Part shown: positions 9,501-23,099 of the stretch, piece after piece | How positions within the stretch are numbered: the stretch's first letter is position 1 | Layout: every line of letters begins with the position of its first letter | DNA from: Acanthornis magna | Lineage: Eukaryota; Chordata; Aves; Passeriformes; Acanthizidae | Reading direction: 5' to 3' | Length of the DNA stretch: 64,000 nt | Assembly: GCA_036785705.1 (NCBI GenBank) | Contig: JAWUZG010000001.1 | Location: 3,782,001-3,846,000, forward strand | Program-made: the position numbers and the translations under genes | The notes under the pieces: generated by a model | Database searches by the model: none | Seen by the model: only the letters and a program-made list of their open reading frames with translations | Told to the model about the DNA's origin: nothing

Positions 9501-12500
9501 CAGCAGCCCAGCTCTGGGCTTTGCCTGGGGACAATCCCTCCAGTAATGGCAAAGAAAACACAATGTATATACGTGGTTTAACCATGTCAGATTAGTCACT
9601 TGTCATCAGGGGATGTAACACAAAGCTGAAACACTGTCTGGTTGATCAGTAATGAGGTAACATTGACTTTTGGTTTAAGTACCATGTTTCTGTTTTCACT
9701 TCTGTTCTTTTCTAACAGAAAAGCACTAATTTTATTAGCATTGCCTTCCCTGGGATACCCTCAGTGGTGGTGCAGGGAAGCAGTGGGCATGTGCAAAGCC
9801 CAGCTGAGCTCCAGTTGAGCTGATTTTTGCACCACAGAAGCCTCAGGAGCCACTCACCATCCCCATACTCCGTGTGGCCACAAGAGGACTCTGAATCCTC
9901 ACAGTGTCCTCACCAGAACCCAAGCTGTATTCCCAGCTCAGTCAGCTATTCTTGGTTATTCTGAAATGAGCAGAGTTAATGCAGGCTCAGGGCTGAGTTT
10001 CAGTGCAGCTATTTGGACAAAAACCAGTGTGATCGGTAGCATTCTGATATAGACAGTGTTCTGAACAAGGGGTTTTGTTCAGAGGTGCAGAGAGGTGTTT
10101 CGCAGCAAGATACAGTCTTGGCAAATGATGGATAGTTTTGATTGTCCACTTATGCCAATATATGTGTTCTCTTTTACCTGCTTTCATTGGATGTAGAAAA
10201 CCCCGGGTGTCTTCAGCTGAAATGGACAGGAAAATGGCTAACAGGAAGCTCATCCGACTCTCCCAGCTGAAGACTAAACTTGCTACTGAAAATCTGGAGG
10301 AAATAGACTGGGTGACATTTGGAGTAATAGTGAAGAAGGTCACTCCTCAGAGTGCAAATAATGTAAGTAACTGTGCTGTATTCCTTGCTCAATTCAAATG
10401 AAATGCTGGTGGTCTTTCCTGAGAAACTTTCCTAGGTCTTCAACTTAATCGGTCAACTCCATGTACTTAATGGAAAACTTCTGTTTTAAAGATTTTAGCT
10501 TGTCTGGTTCCGTCCATTATTGTACATGTCCTGTAGACAGTCTTTGATTAAACAGATCTGGATATGCTGTGGTTTTGTGTATTCAGTGGGATAAAAACCT
10601 CTTTATTCAACGAGCAAATGTGGTGTCCAGCTTTAATGCTAGAAAGGTTGGTGGCAGCAGAATTGTTGTACTGTTCTGGTCTGTAAGAACCCCAGAACTG
10701 GCAGCATGGATGGCTGGAGATACTGTATCTAACCTCTACTGAGGTTACAAATTGTGTTTTTCTAAATCATAAAACCTTGGAGAGGGGGAAATCAGAATAG
10801 CTCTTTAAGAGAAGCAGCAGGAGGGGATGCAGTCAGTGTCACTGCACCAAAGCTGAAAGGAAAGGGAATGTGTGTTCCAGGGCAGGACCTTCAGCATCTG
10901 GCGGCTGAACGACCTGCGGGATCTCAATGAGTGTGTCTCGCTCTTCCTGTTCGGCGAAGTCCACAAGGAGCACTGGAAGACAGACCAAGGCACAGTCATT
11001 GGGCTGCTCAATGCCAACCCTATGAAACCTAAAGAAGGCTCAAACGAGGTGAGAGGATTTTCCACTTGCTCATCGGCTGTAAAGCAAAACCCATATCTGA
11101 ACTTCTTCATATTTGGCTGAGATTTAGCTTTACAACACATCTTAAGGTTGAAGTTGCAGCAATCTGCTCAACAGTTTGAATTGCATTCAGGTAGTTGCAC
11201 AGTGTGTATTTGCCCCTGGCCTCCTGGAAAACTGAACTTCAAGAAGTCCTATTAAGCATTTAAACTCAGAGTTTATTCCAGTGTTTAATCTGTTCTTGGT
11301 AGCAGGTGGCTCTTCCACAAATATAGGGACCGTATTTTTGTTTCAGTTTATTCAGCTACTTCAGTGCAACACTTCTTTCAGCCGAGAGATCTCTCATAGC
11401 TGAAAAAGGTGGAGAAGCTCATTTCTCTCGTCTAATTCAAGTGTGAGATATGATTGCAAAATGTTTCTGGTTCAAAAATCACAACTGAGAAGCAGCAATA
11501 TTTGATTTATTAAACAAACAATGTATTATGTAAGTATACATTGGTTGATACATAATAATTCACATGTTTAATCGATTATTTACAAATGCAGAACATGATG
11601 AATTACTTCTCTGTATGTATCAAAACATTTAAGATGGCTTCGTTTTGCTAATAAATTAATATATTTTTAATTGCACTGGAATGGAACCTGTTTCCAGTTA
11701 CTTCTGTCAAGGGGAATTTCAGTCTAAGTAGCTGATCATGTAGTGTTCTGCATTTTAAATTCTCCAAATAGAAAAATTAAGGATCTCATTAATTGTCTTT
11801 TAAGCTATATAATTGCTTAAATTAGCATGAATAAGCAGTAGATAGTCCCGTTGGTGAGCAGAAAGGCACACCAGATTTAATAGGAGGGCTGAGTTTAACT
11901 GTCAAGAATGGCTCTTAGCTAAAATGTTCTCATTTATTACTACATTAAAACTGACTTCTGAAATTGTCCCTTGGCTACAGACACAACTCCTGGTATATTT
12001 GGTTGTGTGAAGTAGACGCTGTTCTTGCACAGGACTCAGTTTTGATTGCACCAAGACATTTGGAGAGGGACAGAGTGCCCTGGTACAGCTCTTCCTCCCA
12101 TTCCCTGCTGGATGTGGGGGTCATGATGCCATCAGAGCCAAGCAGCTGTACAGTTCCATTTACAGCACAAAGATCTGCCTTAGGCATTTTTCAGTTTCCT
12201 GAGGCTCGGAGCATAGAACTCAAATGTCTTTCATCTCTTTGTGAGAAACAAATTCACATTTTTTTTCTTATTCACTGAGCCTTTTCTCAATCTGAATAGG
12301 ACCTGTGGCTTTCTTAAGCTAGGCCTCCATTTTAAGACTATGTTGTTAGAACCAGACTGGAGACAAACAAATAACATCTAGAAAGAGGTCCTTAAGGCGT
12401 GTTCTGATTTCTGTCTAGGTGTGTTTGTCCGTTGACCATCCCCAGAAGATCCTCCTCATGGGAGAAGCTCTGGATATGGGCACCTGCAAAGCCAGGAAGA

Positions 12501-15500
12501 AGAACGGTGATCCTTGTGCACAGATTGTGAACTTGGTCTGTATCTCAGGACATTCCTAAGGTGTTGATGAAAATCTGGCTGCTGATTTTCTACTTATGCT
12601 CTGACTTTTTGACTTGTTTCTGGATCTTGACTTGCAACTAGCTAAAGTGGGTGGAGAAAGTGAGAAATCAAACCTAGAGGAACTGTTTTTGTGCTGTCAC
12701 TGCACAGCAGCAGGGGATTTCCCTAAACGCAAGGCTGGTGCTGCAGCAAAAGGAGGTGGTCTTGACTCATGACTGCCACACCCTTTCACTCTCCTTTGCT
12801 CTAGCGCAAATTCCATGCACTGCGCTAGAGAACTCATCCAGGGTAAAACTCGGAGATTTTCTGGGGAATGGCTGGGGTTTTTTGCATGGTTTTAACCCAG
12901 TGAGCTCCCTGGTTCAGTGTGCCTGTAACTGTTAGAATATTGAGACCTGAACATGGAGCACTGGAGATGAGAGAAAAAGGTGTTGAGATCCTTCTTTTAG
13001 GACAGTACTGACTTATACTAATTTAAAAGACTTGTGGATTATATCATTTTATGGCTATGGTGATGCTGAAAGGAACCCTGAGTCAGAAGGATTATAGTTA
13101 GTAGAGTAGCACTTAGAAGGAGGAGAAAATATTAAGTAATGGAGAACTGGGGATGAGCTCAAAGTATGTGGAATGGGAAGAACACAAATATACAAGGTAT
13201 TTGTAGCTTCTATGTTGTGACTGCTGACCCACTCCAGGAGGAGCTTATGCATACAGTCCATAAAATTGCATACAGTTCAGAGTCAAGAAAACAGAAGCTA
13301 GGCAAGAGGTCCTGGGTGGGATATGAGTTGACTCCAAGAAATAGCCTCAAAATTCCTTGATGCACAAGGTGGTTTCCAGTGATTAGTATAGGCAATTTTA
13401 GCTTTGTTTTTCATTGCTCAAGTGAGGGTGTATATTTTCCTAGTTGATCAAATGCTGGAGTACCACAGTAGAGATGTTACTTCAGTTTAGCCATAGAAGG
13501 ATGCATGTGGGTGAGAGGAATGAAGTAAATTGTAATTGCTGGTGTTCTGTAACAAGCTTCTCCCATTTCTTTTCAGAACGACTGTGAATTTTGTCAGTAT
13601 CACATACAATCCCAGTACAAGAAGCTCAGCTCGAAGCGGGCAGATCTGCAGTCCACTTTTTCTGGTGGCCGTGTTCCCAAAAAAGTTGGTCGGAAAAATC
13701 CCACTTTGAAGGAGAGGCTGTGTCAGGATGGGTTTTACTATGGAGGAGTCTCTTCAGCAGCATATGCAGCCTCAGTGTAAGATAAGCCATTTATTTCCGT
13801 TGCTTTTGAACAGAATTTCCGTCACATGTACAAGGCAGCCTGAAGCTATATGTAAGGAGTGTATTCAGTTAGAGAACCCTTTGCCTTAACTGCATCTACC
13901 AAATGAGAATAAATGCCCCACATTTGGCATAATCCTACTGGCCACGTGGGGTAACACAGTTGCTGTTTGACAGGAAAATTTTCAGCTGGTGCTAAGGTGT
14001 AGTAAGGGGTGCTTTTACCTCTGCATTAATATTGTGGTGTGAAGCCAGGCAGCTTTGTGTTTCAGTAGGTTAATGGACTTTGAGATCATGAGATCCCAAG
14101 CATTCAAGTCTCTGAGATGAGTATTTTCTGGTGTAACTATTTTGCTATGGTTTACTGCATTTAGTCCCAGAGTCAGTGTATTCTATATTTTGTCATGTCT
14201 TCCTTGGCTTAAATAATACAGTGTTACTGTGGGTTAATGAGGAAACAGGAGCAACCGAGATCAGAATGCATCTCATAGAGGCCAGGCCAAATTCCATGAA
14301 TACAGGTGTGGAAAGACAAGTCACAGCTGGATCCAGCCCTGGGCACAGCTTTTATTCCCTTACCACTGCCCTCTGATACCTGGTGTCACTCCACAGTAAT
14401 GAAGCAATTCCAACCTCCTTTCCATCCCTGGAACTACCTGTGAGCAAAGCAAAGCTATGATACATGTTTTGTTTTCTCTAAATGTGTAGGACATAAATAT
14501 CTCAACACAGGGAGAAATGGGAGATCCTGAACATTATGCTGGAATTTGGGTTTAGTTCCATATCCCTTCCAAAGACAGACAGATGGCCCTTTGGGGTGGC
14601 TGGAGTTTTGTAGTAGCACTGGGCTAGAACTCAGGCTCCTGGCCTTTGTCTAAGCATGGGAAAACTCTGATGTTCTGGCTTTGTTTCCTCTTTCTAGTGC
14701 AGCAGCTGCTGTGCCGAAAAGGAAGATTCAAACCACTCTCTCCAACATGGTCGTGAGAGGAGCCGATGCAATTGTCCAGGAAACCAGGCAGAAAATTGGT
14801 ACCAAATTGATCTCTTTGCTCTTTAGGTGTTTCCAGCTCAATGTGTACATGTGTCCCAGGGCCTGCTACTCACTGGATGAGCCTGGCAGTCCCTTTGCTG
14901 CAGAAATGGTCTTTTGCAGGCAGCTTTCTCAGTTGATCAAAACTCCTCTTCCCTCTCGAGATCACAGTTTCAAGGCAAATATAACTAAACAATTGTGGAG
15001 TTCCATGCATCTTTTCTTCATCGGTGCCCTGAAATTAAGTCTCCTGTTCTGTCTTTGGACAGTGACAGAAGATCTTTGCCAGATTAATGGGAATTGGAAG
15101 TTTTAAGAACTTTGAACCAGAGGATTTGTTTTAGTTGATTAAAATAAATTACTTCTGTCAACCTTGAAAGCTTCTAAGGAATACTAAGTATAAATCAATC
15201 AGGTTTGCAATGGAAGGGACCTCCTAAGAACCCACCCTGTTTCTAGTGCTTTTCTTCTGTGTCAAAACATGTTCCTTTCATAGCCCCTGGGATGTCACCA
15301 GTCTTCTCTGCCTCTTTTGTTTCTGTAAAGCACTTAATATTATGCCTTCTTTATGCTCCTTGAAGAGCAGGTGACAGACTATTCAAACTGGGTTCTAGAT
15401 GCCACTTGGATGTCTTATTTACATCTTTCAGTTCCATCAGTTGCCTCCATTTCAGACAACATAGTATATGTCCATAGGAGCTTTTAACTGCTCTTAATTC

Positions 15501-18500
15501 TCCAGGGATAAAGTGTTGAGGCTTCAGGACTTTCAAGCCTCCTAAAAATGGGAATGGTGGGAGTAACACAGACAGCCAAGGCTGATGAGGAACTGAGTGA
15601 TGAAGTTTCTGAAGGGATAGAAATGTCTGTGACAAGAGACAAGACTTCAGGCAGCCAAATATGGTCTTGCTTCAGGAAGTGCTCAGGTGACCTGTTAGGG
15701 TTTTTTCCAACCTAGACAGCTCTACATCTCGAAAGCCAGGCCTGCTTCCGTTCCTCGCCCCAAATCTGTTGTATTTCTGCCTCTTCCACTCAGGTGCAGC
15801 AAAGAGACCCCTGCAATGTTCTGAAGAATTCAGAGAACTGCTGACACAGCCAACTTTTGGAGCACGAAACCTCTGCAAGCACTGGACCAAAACAGGTATT
15901 GTCCTTTTGCCTGAAGGAAGACCCACTCCTAAAATCACTCTACCTCCTTCTGAACAAAGTGGCTTTTTATTTTGGTTTGGGTTTTTTTTTCTCAGATGCT
16001 GAAAAGAAGCAAGGGGCCGATTTCCAGTCTATCTCTGCTTCAGCACTGCTCAAGCAACAGAAACAGAAATTGCTGGAGGCCAGAAAAAAGCGATCTGAAG
16101 AGATTCAGAGGCGGTAAGACACTGGCTTTCAAAGGAAGGGTTCTGTTATTATAGCCCTAAGGATAACTGTGTTTTCACTTCTTCTCAGCTTTGTGTGATG
16201 ACTCTCTCTGATCTTAGCTTTGAAAACAATTGGTCATTCACTCATTCTGGTGACTTCTTCAAGTCACTCTTGATTTCAGCAACCCAGCAAGTTCTTTACT
16301 AGTCTTGTTTTCCTCTCCTGAATGCCCAAATTGCTGTATGTTTCTTTTAGCAATTAAAGGCCAAACAGGGAAAAATCTTAGTCTGCATCCCCTTCTATTT
16401 GTTTTGTAAACCTTTCTATCTCTGACTTGTGTCCCTAATTGAATGAATTATTCTTGTCTTACAAGGTTTCTCCAGAACACAGGTAAAGCCAGCACTCCTG
16501 CCCCGTCCTCCTCCAGACAGACCTCCCTCCATTCCCCAGTGCCTGGGGCAGAGTTTCCCAAAGCTGCAAAAATGTCAACTCCTCAAAGGCCCAAGCTAGG
16601 TAAAGGCTTCTCAGAAGGCGAAGATATCCTCTTCTTTGACAAGTCTCCACCTCCAAGGCCAAAGCTAGACAGCTTGGCAGAAGCCAAAAAGGTACCAACT
16701 CTTTGGATATTTTAAGTATTAAGGAGAGGTTAAGGGAAATTTGGTTTGTGATAGTAGAGGAGTTGTTGATCAGATATGGTCCATGTCAGTTCTGGTGTTA
16801 GTGAAGTTTCTGCTCTGTGGGATCACACTGGCCTATATTCCAGCCTGCAGAAAACTGGTGGTTCCTGATAGCTGTTGTTAGTGCCAAAGTCCATGCTACC
16901 ATCTTGCCTTTAGTCAGTCTCTTAAGGCAAGGGATTTGTGCTGAAGATCCCTGGAGTGCTAAACTCTGGCATTGCTAGTGCAGTATATTGCAGGTGTTTT
17001 CTGTTTGACAGGTACGTAAGCAACTGGTTTAGCTAAGTTGTGTCATGAGTTTGGATAATTTCGTTTTATAGCCAGAGCAGACTGCATCTTTTCTTGGCAA
17101 AAATCTGTTCATTTGTTTGTCAAAAAAAAATGTTTTCAGCTAGAATGAGGAAGTCTTAGCATTCTGGGAGTATGAGAAGGAATAGTTATAAGCAATTTTC
17201 TGTTAGTTGCAAATTATTATCAATTTATGTGGAAATCTCAAGTGATTTGATTTCTCTGAAAAACTTACTAATTTGTGATGTAAAGCTCAGCTCCAGAGAC
17301 ACCAGGCCTGGTAACACTGTGGAGGAGTGCTTTTGTGGTTTGGGAAGTCACGGGAGGTTGGACGATGTGGTGAATTAGATGTATGGCAGAGGTAGGAATT
17401 TTGTTGGCCCTGTCTCCAGTCAGCTCCACGCTCAAGCCAGTGGATGTTCTCTCCTCCATTTGACAGCCTTCCTCTGCTACTTCTGGAAGTAGGAGCATGG
17501 GAGCCAGACAGATCACCCACACTTGCCTTGCTCTTTCCTGTTTTCTAGCTGGCAGCAATACAACGACTACGGGCAAAAGGCCAAATTCTTCCGAAAACGG
17601 ACCCAAACAGTGTCAAGAGGAAACGAACTGATGTTGAGGATGTCCTAGAAATTGTTGAAAGAGTTGAGAAAAATGTTGCTCAGACACAAGGTGCAGAAGC
17701 AGACAATGGTATGTACTGTTAGCTTCTAGAACAGAAAAAATGTGCTTCTATCTTACTGAAGTAGTTGCTGAGTTAAGGACTTAATTGCTGTGCTAAAGAG
17801 AGGCCAAGTTAGGTCTGTTTGGAACTTCCAAGGATTTGTTGCAAAGACTAAAAAATCTCTAACCTTGCAGAGAAAGTGTGAGAAGTAATTGAGATGTAAT
17901 CTCTGATAGCTCCCTGTCCTCATCTCTGTTCCCTTTCTTCCGGTACTTGAGCATCTGCAGTGCATGGCTGACTTCATCAAGGGAAACCAAGAACTAATCC
18001 CACCTGGGAAGGTATCTGAATTTTTTGTGGGAACTTGAGTTTGCCCGCTGGTGATTTACTGTGTGATCTTGGATGAATTGTTTAATTCCCTTTAAAGTTT
18101 CTACATCAGTCAGTGATGGTACACTGCTTGCACTCCTGGGAGTAATGTGAAAATTCCCTGTGTAGTGCTTTGAGAGAAGATGCAATGTTATTTTAAAAAA
18201 TGCTTTCATTTTTTCTGAAGCCATATTTGAACTTGTTTTCATGTTCTCAAACTATGAAAGGCTGCTGTTTGACCTGAACATCTGCCTGAGAGACCTGAGA
18301 CTTCCAAAATCTCCTGCAGTGATGAAGTTCAGAGATCACAACCTTGTTTTGTAGGACTGAGCCTTTTTGTCTCCCTAGAAATGGATGAATTGGAGCCTGC
18401 CCAAAAGAAGCGGCGTGAGCAGCTGGCCTATCTGGAGTCAGAAGAGTTCCAGAAAATCCTGAAGGCCAAATCCAAGCACTCAGATGTCCTGAAAGAGGTA

Positions 18501-21113
18501 TGGCCTCCATCCTGCTGTGACTGAGGGTTTAAAACCAGGGAGCTGACTGGGCTCCTCACGATTTCAGCAAGAAGGAGGCACCCAAACATCTTATAGGCTC
18601 TAAAGTGTCCCGAGGAGTAGGGCTGGGTGTCTCTGGGCACACAGGGCACAGTGCTTGCAAGTCAGCACTGTTGCCATAGACATGGTAAGGTCAAGTTGCC
18701 AGTTGCCATCAGTTTTTTTGCTGTTTGGAAGAATCAGTGAAGTTTCCTGATTGGCGGATAATCAAAGAAATCTCTCTGCCTTAAAATCAAATGAGCCACA
18801 TGCATATTTTGTCCCTCATTACTCAGTCCCATAAAGCCAGTTGCCACCTTCATCTGTGACTCGTGTCAGCTGTGAAATGCCAGCAGGTGCCCTGAAGAGC
18901 TGAGAAGTTGAGTTTTGCACACTGGGGTCTCTGCTGAGCAGGTTCCCAGGAATAGAGCACCTCCAGTGGCACAGGGCTCTCATGTTGGACACTTACTGGC
19001 ATGAAGTCACAGTTGTTTTAAGGTCTTCTGGGGAGTAATATTTTGGCTAAGAACCAATTCCATTCATTAAATCTGCCTACGTGACCTCTCTCTGCATTGT
19101 CCTGGTGGGTATGTGCTTATTTCAGTACTTCCTGCTGTTGTTAAACCCTCCCACTCGTACATCCCAGAGGTGGCTCATTTCAGTGCTGGTGAACTACAGC
19201 ATGTGTACAACATGGATTGTTGAAAGCAAGACAGATGTGGTGTTTCTCTGCTCCCAGACTGCAGTCTGCTTCAAGCAGGCCTGGTAATAATTTGTCCTAA
19301 GGCCATTTTTGGAGGGGCTTCTTCCCTCTTTGTGTCCTCACAATCGATTTTTTGTGCCCCACAGGCTGAGGCTGACCTGCAAGAGCAATACTTTCAGCCA
19401 CTGGTGAAAAAGGAAGAACTGGAAGAGAAGATGAGGAACATTAAAGCAGTGAAATGCCGAGTTGTGACATGTAAAACGGTGAGTGAAGGGGAGCCAGGGT
19501 AACAGCAGGGCAGTAGATCACGGATTCTACAAAATGGTGCTGGACTATCCTGCAGACTCCCATCTGTCACTCTATTGGCCATGGTCCAGTGCAGGGATTG
19601 ACGGAGACAGTTTTGTTCCTTCTGCCTGTTGCTGAGAGCAGACTGTGCACAGAGTGACTGAGACATGGCAAGGCAGGCTTTAGTGCTGTGCTGAACATCT
19701 CAGCTCCATGCTTGTGCCAGTGGTTCTGTGGATATTGCTGTCCTGAATTTCTCAAGTTTCTTCTATGAAGTGCTTTGTACCAGGACTCTCAGTTCCCCAT
19801 ATTTTATGGCAAAATAAGCAAAGTCCTTGAAAATGTTAACACTGTGGGAATCCTCTATCTGCGTTTCCAGGGACTTTGCTATCAGGAAGAGGAGTGGAGC
19901 TTTATGACTGTCCCATGTGAATGAGAGGAAGGGAAGCATTACCTCCCATTTCCAAAGTTTCAGCCCCTGCTGAACTTTTCCTCTTTCTGCCTTCCCTACC
20001 CGTTTCTGGGGCTGTGCAAGAGGGACACTGTGGGCCCCATTAGGTGCCAGAGCAGGGCCACAGGGTAGTGGCAAAATGGGGATGGCATTAGAGTGAGCAG
20101 TGACACAGCCTGGGGAGGTGATCCAACTGCTGGGCTCCTCAGGATGCGAGAGGACAGGGATGCTTTCCTCTGAACATTCAGCTGTTGCCAGCCCTCAGAA
20201 CAGATCTCACATCCTGGTGAAGCACTCACAGCTCTCTCTCCTCCCTGACAGTGTAATTACACCTATTTCAAGCCTCTGGAGACATGTGTGCAGGATAACC
20301 ACGACTACCTCTGGCATGATGCCATCAAGAGATTTTTCAAATGTCCTTGTGGAAGCAGAGCTATTTCCCTTGACAGGCTCCCAAAAAAGCCCTGCAGGTA
20401 AGAAATGAACTGAGGTCAAGAAATAGTGACTGGGACTTTGGTACTGTCCCTTCACAAGTGAGATGTTGTGAGTCACATGCCCTAAAATGGGAACGTTAGC
20501 CCTTGTGCCAAGGAGCACCGGCTGGGTGTGGGACTACTTTAGGATCCCCTCATACTGTGCAGCAAACACACACCACAGTGGTCCTCACCTGTCATCTTCA
20601 TCTTTCAGTACCTGTGGCCTCTTCAAGTGGGAGCGAGATGGGATGCTAAAGGTAAGCATGAGCTAGCAGTTCTGAGCACCTCAGCACTCCAGCTGCTTCC
20701 TGTGGTACTTTTGTCCCCCTGTTTGGTTCTGTGCCCTTACAAGCTCCCAGCAAAGCCAAGCAGCTCTGCATTTTGTCAGGTACATACAGGTGCCTGCAGG
20801 CTGTGTTTTAGTGGATTTCACTTTTTGCTTTCTGTTCTCAAAGCTTTACTTTATTTAACTGTGGGGAAATGGCTTTTGAACAAAGTTGTAAGAATTCAGA
20901 ATGTCAAGGTCCCTAGAGGGTCTGTCAGTATTTAATCAGGTAATTTAGCCCTACAGCTTCTGTCAGAGAAATGTTTGGGAGGCATCTACCACATGTTTAA
21001 CTCCTTTTCTCCATGGTTCATATTTCCAGGAGAAAAAAGGTCCGAAGATCAGTGGAGAAACACTTTTACCAAGAGGAGAGGAACAACCAAAGTTTCTCAA
21101 TAGTCTTAAGTGA
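6501..21113 (+). CDS. MCM10: MCM10, complete coding region, 19 coding exons, 869 aa
   Basis: MCM10 is a nuclear replication-initiation factor that binds DNA, the CMG helicase and DNA polymerase alpha. Coding exons: 6501-6507, 7306-7629, 8337-8441, 8982-9116, 9324-9498, 10197-10362, 10881-11048, 12419-12535, 13577-13776, 14698-14798, 15794-15895, 15996-16113, 16466-16691, 17549-17708, 18379-18497, 19365-19478, 20252-20397, 20609-20651 and 21030-21113. All have AG/GT borders and phases that close exactly to 2610 nt. The start ATG at 6501 yields MDADDDDLDLLASLLEENE, like the acidic N-terminus of the human protein (875 aa). Domain order: N-terminal acidic/coiled-coil region (1-130), internal OB-fold plus zinc finger (about 235-415, ligands C383, C393, C405, H408), linker, and C-terminal zinc region (about 690-840) with a CCCH finger and a ribbon C810/C812/C827/C830. 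The protein ends FLNSLK. The frame is intact. Confidence 0.97.
7306..7629 (+). CDS. MCM10: MCM10 acidic N-terminal exon
   Basis: The exon encodes a strongly acidic region containing EPDEYDELFDAEDDASYTEE and DEQKENLATLFGDVDDLLEE, ending in KEKTNEELQ. These blocks match the conserved N-terminus of vertebrate MCM10, including the KENLATLFGD stretch. The next exon (8337-8441) continues with a leucine-rich coiled coil, LRKLQEQMKTLQEQL, used for self-association in the family. Confidence 0.95.
10197..13776 (+). CDS. MCM10: MCM10 internal domain exons (OB-fold and CCCH zinc finger)
   Basis: Exons 10197-10362, 10881-11048, 12419-12535 and 13577-13776 form the DNA- and polymerase-alpha-binding internal domain. 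Diagnostic stretches are KLIRLSQLKTKLATENLEE, IDWVTFGVIVKKVTPQSAN, WRLNDLRDLNECVSLFLFGE and GLLNANPMKPK. The zinc finger runs from GTCKARKKNGDPC to DCEFCQYH in the pattern C-x9-C-x11-C-x2-H. The finger is followed by YKKLSSKRADLQSTFSGGR and RLCQDGFYYGGVSSAAYAAS, all family hallmarks. Confidence 0.95.
18379..21113 (+). CDS. MCM10: MCM10 C-terminal zinc-domain exons
   Basis: Exons 18379-18497, 19365-19478, 20252-20397, 20609-20651 and 21030-21113 encode the C-terminal domain found in animal MCM10. The region begins KKRREQLAYLESEEFQKILK. A CCCH finger is built from CRVVTCKTCNYTYF, a later Cys and His (residues about 772-801). A zinc ribbon (C810, C812, C827, C830) follows in FFKCPCGSRAISLDRLP. 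The TGA stop is at 21111-21113. This domain contacts DNA and polymerase alpha. Confidence 0.95.
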
Positions 21114-22370
21114 CCTGGAGTCGATTTTTTTCACAAGGATGGATTTCTGTGTCTGAAACACACATGTATACCAGACTGCCAAGAAGATTCAGGTTTTAGG
21201 GATGAATCAGTTCTTGCTGAAAAGGATATCCCCCAAGTGTCCACCAGGCCACTGCATGGATATTGAACTTTGATCTTTTTCTAATTGACTGAATCAGGCT
21301 GCATGTGAAATGCACATTCATGCCTATTCTTCCCAACTAAACACAAGAATGAGTTCCCCAGACTTTTAAGTGACAAATCATCATGAATGGGAATGACTAT
21401 GGATTCCATAAGCACTTAGGAAATCAATACTGTGATGTGTTCAAGGCAACCTGTCGTGTTCTTCAGCTCTTGGACAAAAAGGAGTGTGAAAGGGTTGTAG
21501 GCACAGAGCATTCTCCATTGGCTTCCAAATTACTCACTTTGAACCCTTAGGAACGGATGTCCCGAGTTTTTCTTTGGCTCACCCGTTACAAAACCCTTCC
21601 ATGGCTTTGGCATTGCAAGCCAGCAGTGTTTATGCTGCAGACTCAGAGTTCCCTGTTCCCCAGCACCATCCACACTACAGTGTTCTTGTGGCTACAGACC
21701 TGCAGCTCCCACTTTGAAAAGCATATTAATGAATCTGGCACAATTTTGTGAGTGGTTTTAATGAGCTGAGTGATTATATTTAAAAGCTTTTCCCCTTTTT
21801 CTGGCATTTCACCTAGGAACAGTAGCTGTCTCAGACCAAGCAGGATGAGATCTCCCTCTAAGAGGTGGCTCCTGAGAAATGTGTACATAAAGGCATTTTT
21901 CTGAAAGCACATCTCTCTAGGGATGCCTGGGGCCTTCAACCAGCTTTTCCTGGACCTGAGCCTTTCCCTGCCTGTAGCTCATGCCCAGTAGGATCACAGG
22001 ATATTTTTAAGTGCCTAAAAGCACTCTAATCTCAGTGATTCAAAGTGCCACCAACCATCTCGCGTATCCCAGTGGTGAGGTATCCCAAAATGTCGATGCC
22101 TCTTGTTTGCTTGCACAGGGGCTGGAAGAGAAATTAGTTACTTCATTTGAAGCAGCTAGACAGATTCACCTGAGGATTCTGCAGCCTTCATCTCTTACTG
22201 GTGCTTTTATTGGTGCCACTTGGCCTCTTGCATTCATTTCAGTCTTGGGTCGGTACCATTTGCTGAGTGGGGACTAAATCAGTAACTGTGACTTTGCTTG
22301 GCAACATCTCCTGTGGATTCCTCATTCAGAATAAACGGAATGCAAAATAAAGCCGTCCGTGGGTCTGCAT
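21114..22370 (+). other. MCM10: MCM10 3' UTR and poly(A) signals
   Basis: Untranslated sequence follows the MCM10 stop codon. Closely spaced AATAAA hexamers at 22330-22335 and 22346-22351 give a likely 3' UTR of about 1.25 kb. No other gene is seen in it. Confidence 0.65.
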
Positions 22371-23099
22371 GGTATTTCTCTGAGGAAGAGGATGAGTTGC
22401 TTCCTCAGCACCTTTGTTTGCCCATGAGCTCAGTGCTGAATGACCAAAGCGAACTAGTTTGTGGTCTGTAACTTCAGCTTTCACACAATTTGTTAATTCA
22501 GACTTAACAGGAGTTTCTCACCTGGAGTCCACAAAACCAGCATGGAATTCTGCGTTGGTATCAGCCTTCAGCTGGCACACTGAAAGATTCAGCCTTTCTC
22601 CAGTTCCTGTCTCATGGGCCAAAGGAAAGGAGATTGTGCAGAAATAAAATTGTCAAAGCAGGATTAATGCTTTATCTTCATAAATGCCCCCAGGACTGGG
22701 ATATAATAGTTGTATCTCCGTGGGAACAAAAGCAATGTGTGTATACAAAAATAGGGTGAAGAAACCAAACCAGTTGCTTTGCTTAAGCTCTAGCAGTAAA
22801 CAAGGAGTGGGGGGAGATGGATGTATTGGAATTTATGTGCCTCACTACTTTTTGAGATACTTCTTTTGTGCCAGAGATTGCACTACTGCCCTGATTCCTG
22901 AATACTTGGCTCTAACTACAGGAAAGGTGGGATCAGGATGGTCACAGTGAGGAGATGAAATACTGGCAGGTGGTTTGCCCAAAGCTGTCTCCAAAATGGG
23001 TTTCGCCCAAACATCCTGCAGGACCAGCAATGTCCAGATTTTTAGGTGACTCTCAGCTGCAGCACCCTGATGTTTTCCTCAGAAAACATCCAGCACCTG
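22371..23099. other. MCM10-PHYH pseudo-copy spacer
   Basis: Intergenic DNA with no recognisable gene. In mammals UCMA lies between MCM10 and PHYH, but I find no frame here resembling its Glu/Gln-rich protein. Confidence 0.45.

Noticed and set aside
15680..15735. Possible short CR1 tail ('ttttttccaacctagacagc')
   Set aside because: Too short and diverged to separate from chance similarity.
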